From positions 35,201,892 to 35,265,891 of the forward strand of contig NC_081850.1 of assembly GCF_963259705.1 (NCBI RefSeq): a stretch of 64,000 nt of DNA, in the 5' to 3' direction. A model generated the notes under the pieces. The model did no database searches, had not been told where the DNA came from, and saw only the letters and a program-made list of their open reading frames with translations. This DNA comes from Myotis daubentonii (lineage: Eukaryota > Chordata > Mammalia > Chiroptera > Vespertilionidae). Position numbers and translations under genes: made by a program. Of the stretch, positions 57,404 to 64,000 are shown piece by piece. How positions within the stretch are numbered: the first letter of the stretch is position 1; each line of letters begins with the position of its first letter.

Positions 57404-58139
57404 CATCACACTGCACTGGGCTTTCATTCAATTCGCATTTCAATTATTCAAACCACTCTTTCCAACCCAGTTTAGGTTTCCTGGTCTGTGAAGTTCAGAA
57501 TTGCTTTATTATACACTCCAGGTTCCGGACTCTCCTTCTGAAAGATTTACATTTCGCCGAAACAAATAATGGGCTTGATGCAGACATTTTCAAAGATATG
57601 GTGAGAAGGAGCGAGGCCTGGTCGTCCATCTCCCAGTGCTGCAGGAGCAGGGATCTCACACTCTAACTGCCTGATGATGCTGCTCGGAAGCCTTGTTCCA
57701 AGACACAGTGGCATTGGCTTCCTGGGTGTTGTCTGCAGTTTCCTGGTGCTAATGACTACCAATTGCTAATGGCTGCGAAAAGCTAATTGTCTGCAAGGTG
57801 TTTCATCTCTCCCCCAGTTGCCAGGAAAGCTCACAGTCATGGCAATACAGGGATCTCATTAGCGCCTCTGACAGTCCTTGAGGGGAAGCCTGCCTGCAGC
57901 CTGGCAGGTCACCAGGCCTCCCCCGCACACCAAGCAAGAGGCGCGGTGCGGGCCAGCACAGGACACAGGGAGACGAAGGTCTCAGAAGCACTTGGGGGGC
58001 GGGGGGGGGAGGGAGGCGGGGGGGGGGACGGAGTGTGTTGTGCTTTAGTTAGAGAAGAGAAGACATGGACGTGATCTTTGTAAGCAGGTCTCTCAACGTA
58101 GTAACAATGTGGTTGCTGGAGTGTGCCCGGCACCCGCTT
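57404..58139. other. Repeat-poor block with G-rich runs
   Basis: 57404-57960 is clean unique DNA. 57994-58028 is an almost pure G stretch (ggggggcggggggggg, then ggaggcgggggggg). No gene recognised. Confidence 0.4.
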
Positions 58140-58295
58140 GAGTGTCTTGTGAGCTTGCTGTTTTCATCATGCCCGGTTTTCAGAGGAGAACATTGAGGCT
58201 CAGAGACCATTTCCCCCAAATCCGTTAGCAACTTACGGATCCTGGACATGACTCTCAGCCTCTCTACTCTAGAGCCCAGATTCTTAGCCACTGTT
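58140..58295 (-). mobile_element. MIR SINE, antisense
   Basis: ggttttcagaggagaacatt, gaggctcagagaccatttc, tagagcccagattcttagcc. Confidence 0.65.
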
Positions 58296-58333
58296 TAACA
58301 GTGCTTCTTGAAAACTAATGGAACAGCTTCACT

Positions 58334-58381
58334 GAGGGAGGGAGAGGGAGGGGAGAGGGAGGGAAGAGGGAGGGGAAGGGG
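58334..58381. repeat. (GGGAGA)n-like purine tract
   Basis: Unbroken purines (gagggagggagagggagg and onward). Can form G-quadruplex or triplex. Likely length-variable. Confidence 0.9.
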
Positions 58382-58751
58382 ACACATGTTGCACATGTGT
58401 GTGTATGTGTGCATTAGGAGAGACAGAATTTGAACACTAAATTGAATTCGTCATATGCAGTGATTATCTCCTGAAAGGTGCACTGGTTAAAAGACAAGCC
58501 AACAACAATCCCACACTAGCTGACCAGCGTTTCTTCCTATAAGCTAAGGTGCTGTCTTGCCTCCTCTCCTTCCACTGAATTCCTGACTTCTGGTCTGTCT
58601 GTTTAAAATTTCTATTCTGTTGATTTTTATTATTTCTCAGACCTTTGACTTAAGTTTGACAATTTATTTACAAAGGCCAACTTAGGCACAGTAATGCTTG
58701 TTTGAATCTAAAGTTTTGCAAGTTTGCAAACCCTCTTTTCTTATGGACTCA

Positions 58752-59098
58752 CTAGAGGCCTTGTGCATGACATTCGTGCACTCGGGTGGGGGGGGGGGGC
58801 GGTCCCTCAGCCCAGTCTGTGCCCTTTAGCAGTCCAGAAGCCCTTGGAGGATGTTCTTTCCCTGGGCCTAAGCTGCAGTCGGACATCCTTAGCGCTGCCA
58901 CAGAGGTAGGAGAGGCTCCCGCCACCACCACTGCACTCGCAGCCATCAACCCGGCTTATGGCTGAGTGGAGCTCCCCCCGTGGGAGCGCACTGACCATCA
59001 GGGGGCAGCTCCTGCATTGAGCATGTCATAGTGACCAGTTGTTCCGCTGTTTGGTTGATTTGCATATTACCCTATTATATATTACCCTTTATTAGCTG
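58752..59098 (-). mobile_element. HeliBat-type Helitron, antisense
   Basis: CTAG at 58752 after A, hairpin region gtgcatgacattcgtgcac, GC-rich centre with an 11-G run, and a right end (tttgcatattaccctatta) that is rearranged, so the 5' terminus is uncertain. Confidence 0.88.
58995..59009 (+). promoter_or_regulatory. CTCF-like motif in Helitron (copy 3)
   Basis: ccatcagggggcagc, one base from the other two copies and still within the CTCF consensus. Confidence 0.5.
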
Positions 59099-59150
59099 GC
59101 ATCTGAGTTCAGTTCTGCCCTCCCTTTGCCCCCGTTTAAAAAAATGTTTC

Positions 59151-59327
59151 TGTATGGCTGGTGTGGCTCAGTGGTTGAGCATTGACCTATGAACCGGGAG
59201 GTCAGGGCTCGATTCCCAGTGGGAGGAGTGTGCAGGAGGCAGCCAATCCATGATTCTCTCTAATCATTGGTGTTTCTATATCTCTCTTCCTCTCCCTTCC
59301 TCTCTGAAATCAATAAAAACATTTTTT
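59151..59327 (+). mobile_element. VES SINE, internally shortened
   Basis: tgtatggctggtgtggctca, gggctcgattcccagtggga, tail gaaatcaataaaaacatttt. TSD aatgtttc (59143-59150 and 59328-59335). It lacks the usual gggcacatgcccggg section, which gives 177 bp. Confidence 0.93.
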
Positions 59328-59488
59328 AATGTTTCCTTTAACATCCACCTTCCGTTTCCTAGGCACGATGGAAATTTGATATTCTGTGTGCCATTTCACA
59401 TGCAAAAGTGTGCTTTCAATTCTGTACAAATGTTCAAAAGGAAATTAAATTGACAGCAATAGAAAATGATAGCGAAGCCATGTCTGAA

Positions 59489-59502
59489 ATTGCTATGGTG
59501 AC
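59489..59502 (-). promoter_or_regulatory. X-box-like motif (RFX)
   Basis: On the minus strand gtcaccatagcaat, close to the RFX consensus GTNRCCATGGYAAC-type. Confidence 0.4.
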
Positions 59503-59617
59503 TGATCAAGTTCACCCCACACTCTGAGCAAACAGAGAGGCCAGTCGGTTTGCCAACACAGGGCCCAGGGAAGCAACACTGAAAAGCAAAGTATTGCCAT
59601 TTACAGTTGGGGAAGAA

Positions 59618-59630
59618 GTTGCCTGGCAAC
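59618..59630 (+). promoter_or_regulatory. X-box-like palindrome (RFX)
   Basis: gttgcctggcaac, two perfect RFX half sites GTTGCC/GGCAAC with a 1-bp spacer. Confidence 0.45.
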
Positions 59631-60489
59631 AGAGATGCAAGAGATGAAGGACTGGCCTCACGTGCCTCCTCTGTCCCTTTTCCTGCCTCATTAGCTTAAC
59701 AGAGATAGCAGTTGCCTTCATTGCCTTGACTACTAACAGAGCAAAAAGCTGGCATTGAAGTTAATGTTAAACTTTCAACCAATTCAATACAACAAAGCGA
59801 TTTGGTGTGAGCCCACGAAATCAACAACAGAGAAGTCCTCATATTTTCCAACACTTCGGGAAGCGACACATGCTGACCGCAGCTCACAAACTATCCCTGA
59901 CATAATTATTCCAAGTGGATGATTCAGTGCAAGAAGAGAACTGGGTGCAAATGATGTGATCTGAAAGTTAAGAGAGAAAGCAAAGGAGAAGGCTCTTGAA
60001 GTGATAAGAAAATGGTCCCTGAAGGAGATCAGGCCTCTCTGACTCGATCAGGTCTCAGACCAGGATGGGTTACTTCAGCTCAGCGTGAGCACAGAACAGC
60101 CCCTGTCATTCTTCCCTGTCATCATGGGCTGAAGCAAAATGAGGACAGCCTACTTCCAGGACTGCTGAGCTGGCAATTGCCACCAGCTGTCACCCCGGAG
60201 AAAGGACAGGACTGTCACATGAGAAGGCCCTCCCTTGCTCGGACTTGGGAAATGGGGGCCTTCCTCCATGAGATGAGCTACTGCCAGTGTGGGAACAACT
60301 GTTTGCTGACGATGTCAGGAAGCTGGGTACATCCTCATGATTGCTTTATGCTGGAGTTTGAAACAAGGCCAAACTCATTCATGATTCCCGGAAGAACACA
60401 CCCCTCCCAGTGTGTAAATGAGAACCATTTAGGAGAGAACTAATGGCAATCTTCTCCCTGAAATCGGTTTTCCTGGATTTCTTTTCTTG

Positions 60490-60840
60490 ATGAAAGGCTC
60501 TACTCACCATCATTGTCTAAGCCAGAAGCTCAGCAAACATCTTCAACACGTCCTTTCCTTTTCCCAGAGCTGTCACTTTCCCGGGCCAGAACTTCCTACC
60601 CTCCTTAATATTCCTTGCATTTGCTCTTCTCCATTCTCACATGTCCTGCCCTGGCCCAGGATGCCATATTTTCTTGCTTGAATCACTCACTACAACAGTC
60701 ACCCAAAGGTCTCCCTAGTCCCGGGCTTGTCACCCTCTGTGCTACAACGTAATTTTTTAAAATTCCAAATCTGATGTCACTTCACTGGTACAAATATTTG
60801 GCAATTCTCTAATGCTTTAAGGAAAAAAAGTTCCCTCTTT
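60490..60840 (+). mobile_element. L2 LINE, sense
   Basis: ttcctaccctccttaatatt, tcttgcttgaatcactcact, aaatctgatgtcacttcac, gcaattctctaatgctttaa. Degraded. Confidence 0.5.
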
Positions 60841-61066
60841 AGCTTAGCATAAGCAAAATGTAAAGGGCAGCAACGTTCCCCATCTTGTTGCAGCAGGGGC
60901 TAGACATTCCTGAACCCCAGGTAAGTTCCAGCACCCCCTGTGGTGGAGGGAGGCGAATAAGGAAGAGCTACTTGGGTGCTGGCTAATTTCTTTGACATCC
61001 AGAGGTGGGTTCTGCAGGCCAAAGTGAGGGTGAGAAGTTTCTATTCCAGTAGGTTTGGCAAACAAA
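60841..61066. other. Unique sequence
   Basis: Nothing recognised between L2 and VES. Confidence 0.35.
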
Positions 61067-61079
61067 ATATAGGGTGACC

Positions 61080-61304
61080 TTTGCCCTAACCGGTTTGGCT
61101 CAGTGGATACAGCGTCGGCCTGCGGACTGAGGGGTCCTGGGTTCGATTCCGGTCAAGGGCATGTACCTTGGTTGCGGGCACATCCCCAGTGGGAGGTGTG
61201 CAGGAGGCAGCTGGTCGATGTTTCTCTCTCATCGATGTTTCTGACTCTCTGTTCCTCTCCCTTCCTCTCTATAAAAAAATCAATAAACTATATTTTAAAA
61301 AAAT
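61080..61304 (+). mobile_element. VES SINE, sense, well preserved
   Basis: gccctaaccggtttggctca to aaatcaataaactatatttt. Perfect 13-bp duplication atatagggtgacc (61067-61079 and 61305-61317). Confidence 0.97.
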
Positions 61305-61638
61305 ATATAGGGTGACCAGATACATTTGAATTTCAGAAAAACAATGAATAATTTTTTAGTTTAATTATGTCCTATATAATATTTATCTCACGTTCAAATT
61401 TGACTGGGCATCCTGCATTTTTATTTGCTAAATCTGGCAACCTTGTACCACGGCACAGGCATGGGGTGGAAGATGAGAGTGTAGGAGCCTCCCAAGACGG
61501 CCAGTGGGAGAAACCTAAGAACCTACGTAAGGAAGAGGACTGTCAGTTAAATACAGTAGATTAACATGGAGGGCTATCTCAGCAACATCCAGGAAAATCC
61601 CCAAAATGATAGTAAGAGAGTAAAAAAGAAAGCCCAGC

Positions 61639-61850
61639 CCTAGCTGGTTTGGCTCAGTGGACAGAGCATTGGCCTGCGGACTGAAGGGTCCCTTTGATTT
61701 CAGTCAAGGGCACATGCCCAGGTTGCAGGCTTGATCCCCAGTATGGGGTGTGCAGGAGGCAGCCAATCAATGGTTCTTGCTCATCATTGATGTTTCTATC
61801 TCTCTCTCCTTGTCCCTTCCTCTCTGAAACCAATAAAAATATAATTTAAA
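61639..61850 (+). mobile_element. VES SINE, sense
   Basis: gccctagctggtttggctca to accaataaaaatataattta. A small deletion removes the B box area (gggtccctttgatttcagtc). Flanking repeat unclear. Confidence 0.92.
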
Positions 61851-61859
61851 AAAGGCCCA

Positions 61860-62415
61860 TAAGTTATGAAGTAAATGGAAATAAGACATGATAGTAAATG
61901 ATAATACTTCAAAAAATTTAGGGAGATTCAGAGTAATATATAAGTGGTCACTGACAGCATAATGGAGAAAGCTTGTAGAAGGAGAAACTAATTGAGCTGC
62001 AAACATCTCAAAAGTCTCAGGGGGGTTAGTCTGTATGAAAAGTAGGTAACACTCAGGTACATTCTCTGTCCCAAACTCAGAGGAGTTGAGAGACTTACTG
62101 AAGAAGACAAACCTAAGAGGCTCCAGAGTTAAGCACATCAGGCACAGAAAAGAGTGGAATACCATGCTGAAGTCAGAGCAGTTAACTCAATGTCTACATA
62201 GTAAATGGTGAGATCCTCACTCCCTTCCTTCTCCTGCTGGGTTTTCAGATTGCTGACATTCTACCTTACGGGAAAATACCCATTGATATTTGCAAGCAAC
62301 TCACCAGGCAAACTACTAGATCCCTAATGGATCACCTTCTAGTGTGACCCATCCATCAACCAGTCCTGTCCCTGCACACAGATCATCCATTCAGCTTCCT
62401 AGTGATAGTTCTTAG
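61860..62415. other. Unique sequence
   Basis: A 132-codon open stretch on minus (61767-62165) begins beyond this block and runs into VES. No domain. Confidence 0.35.
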
Positions 62416-62419
62416 CCGT

Positions 62420-63260
62420 GAACAGCCAGCCAGAGGTGTCTGATATTTAAGGAAAACCTCCTAACATGGGAGAGAGACCAGAAAGCAAATAAGAAAAGAT
62501 AAAAGATACTTGGAAAAAGAAAGGGTCTACAAGAAAATTATTTATAACTGTTATTCTCAAAGAATTAAGAGGACATTTTGCATCAATGAAATAATAAAGA
62601 AATGCTATTAAAATATTCAAAACAAGAAATAACAAACATAACATCAAAATATGATAACAGAAAGAAAACATTTAGTAAAATAATTAGAATAGATAGTTAA
62701 AGAAACCTCAGAAAGTAGAACAAATTATCAAAGAGAAGGGTAATAGGAGAGAAGACATAAAGTTAGTAAAGTGGTTCAGAAGACCAATTTACCCAATAGA
62801 AATTCCAGGAAGAAAGGAGGCAGAATATGTAGAGACAGAAATTTTTAACAAAATAAAACAAGAACATGAATCTCCATTTCTACAGGGTCCGTTGAGTGCT
62901 TTCAAACTTAAACATTTTTATTTAGTGTAAAGTCAATTAACAACAACAAAATATATCAAGTTTCATTATCATTGATAACAGAGAACAGACAGGATCCTAA
63001 ACACTTCTGGGACCAATTGGGGAGAAGAAAAAAAAAATCACACATAAAATGTCAAGAATCAGAAATGGCATCTAATTCCAGACTCACTAAAAGCTAGAAA
63101 TAATTGGGAAATTCCTTCAGTATTCCGAGGGAACATTACTTCCAGCCAAGGACTCTCATCTCCTGCCAAAGTATCAATCAAATCATCTGTGAGGGTAAAA
63201 TAAAGACATGTTCAAATATGCAAGGTCACAATGGAATCCACTCAGGAATGCACCAAGGGG
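62420..63260 (+). pseudogene. Old L1 or HAL1 ORF1 relic, sense
   Basis: Near the end the frame reads P-A-K-V-S-I-K (63162-63182), the conserved L1 ORF1 C-terminal word (YPAKLSIK-like). It is followed by gtaaaataaagacatgttc and atgcaaggtc, also ORF1-like. Upstream text (aattccaggaagaaaggagg, aagtttcattatcattgat) is looser. Stops fill the frame. Confidence 0.55.
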
Positions 63261-63340
63261 CCATCTTGGACCAAAGCGTGACAAACTAAAACAACCAGCT
63301 GGTGTTCAGGGCTCCTGAAACCCTATTTAAAAATTGTGGG

Positions 63341-63557
63341 CCCTGACCAGCTTGGCTCAGTGGATAGAGCATCAGCCTGCGGACTGAAGGGTCCCACGTT
63401 CGATTCCAGTCAAGGGCATGTGCCTTGGTTACGGGCACATCCCCAGTAAGGGGTGTGCAGGAGGCAACTGATCGATGTTTCTCTCTCATCGATGTTTCTA
63501 ACTCTCTATCCCTCTCCCTTCCTCTCTGTAAAAAATCAATAAAATATATTTTTTAAA
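63341..63557 (+). mobile_element. VES SINE, sense
   Basis: gccctgaccagcttggctca to aaaatcaataaaatatattt. Flanked by attgtg on both sides. Confidence 0.94.
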
Positions 63558-63559
63558 AG

Positions 63560-64000
63560 AATTGTGTGGTGTGTGTCTGCCTTAGGGTCTGTGGCTACTC
63601 TTTGCTCACATAACTTCTTGCCCCTGAAAGTCCTCACCCCAACCACACCATTCCCTGGTGGACACCTAAGGAGCTCAAGCATCCCTGCCTTGTGAACTCA
63701 TGACTTATCTTTATGATAAAACTGCCAGCCCTCTGTGCCCCACCCTCATACACATAAAACTCATGACACTTGATTCCACTTAACCCTTTACGTGCTGGCC
63801 TTCCTACTTAGGTCGTCAGTTCTCAGCATGCGTTCATTTTCGTTCCTCTGGCACTAAGTAGTGTTTCATAGTGAACTCTCACATACTTGGTGGATGGATG
63901 AATGGATGGATGGCAATGGGGTTGTGGGCGGGGGGGGGGGAGGGGGATGCCATTACCCAATTAGTACCACAAGAAGGGAAGGCTCCCCATTTGAATCTGA
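63560..64000. other. Unique sequence with simple repeats at the end
   Basis: 63890-63915 is (GGAT)n-like. 63928-63947 is a G-run (gggcggggggggggg). Otherwise nothing recognised up to the window edge. Confidence 0.5.

Larger units (their letters stand above)
59340..60480. other. Repeat-poor block, candidate conserved non-coding DNA
   Basis: About 1.1 kb with no repeat recognised in a region otherwise full of them. It has two X-box-like words at 59489-59502 and 59618-59630. A 143-codon open stretch (60012-60443) lacks a known domain. Confidence 0.4.

Noticed and set aside
60012..60443. 143-codon open frame on plus
   Set aside because: No known family; the region is better described as repeat-poor non-coding DNA. 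Conservation data could change this.
60935..60955. CTCF-like word gcaccccctgtggtgg outside Helitrons
   Set aside because: The spacing between the CCAC part and the G-run does not fit the core consensus.

Overview
The window reads as nuclear DNA of a vespertilionid bat (evening bats: Myotis, Eptesicus, Pipistrellus and relatives). Three marks point there. There are many copies of a tRNA-derived SINE whose body matches the VES family. There are four Helitron elements of the HeliBat type, with conserved CTAG ends next to a short hairpin and AT target sites. There is also a dense set of short non-autonomous DNA transposons (hAT, including the SPIN family, and Tc1/mariner). Species cannot be told from the sequence.

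I found no protein-coding gene, no intact tRNA or rRNA gene and no CRISPR-like array. The open reading frames are short, overlap repeats, lack codon-like structure or recognisable domains, and are best explained by chance or by dead LINE-1 coding sequence. The window is therefore intergenic or deep intronic, and its content is almost all layered transposable elements.

Layout. 1-7000 is a pile of old and younger LINE-1 (L1) copies, mostly antisense, broken by VES SINEs and by a 5' half of tRNA-Ile(UAU) inserted into an L1 at about 1971-2014. 7000-17000 is mixed unique sequence with MIR, L2, L1 and LTR-like relics. 17000-27000 holds two hAT/SPIN elements, mariner/Tc-type MITEs, a Tigger element with a HeliBat inside it, and a 0.93 kb HeliBat with two internal tandem arrays. 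27000-42500 has L1/L2/MIR relics, four SPIN copies and several repeat-poor blocks. 42300-45600 is an old L1 5' region and ORF1 relic carrying a hAT and two VES insertions, followed by a third HeliBat. 45600-59100 is mainly ancient L2/MIR with a further SPIN, two other hATs, MITEs and a fourth HeliBat. 59300-60450 is a repeat-poor block with two X-box-like motifs. The end is L2, VES and another L1 ORF1 relic.

Nothing here works as an operon or pathway. The interest lies in the transposon biology: clean target-site duplications allow most insertions to be dated relative to each other, three HeliBats carry a CTCF-like motif, and the tRNA half is a good candidate for a tailless retropseudogene. 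Family names come from memory of consensus sequences, without a database search, and boundaries are exact only where a target-site duplication is quoted.
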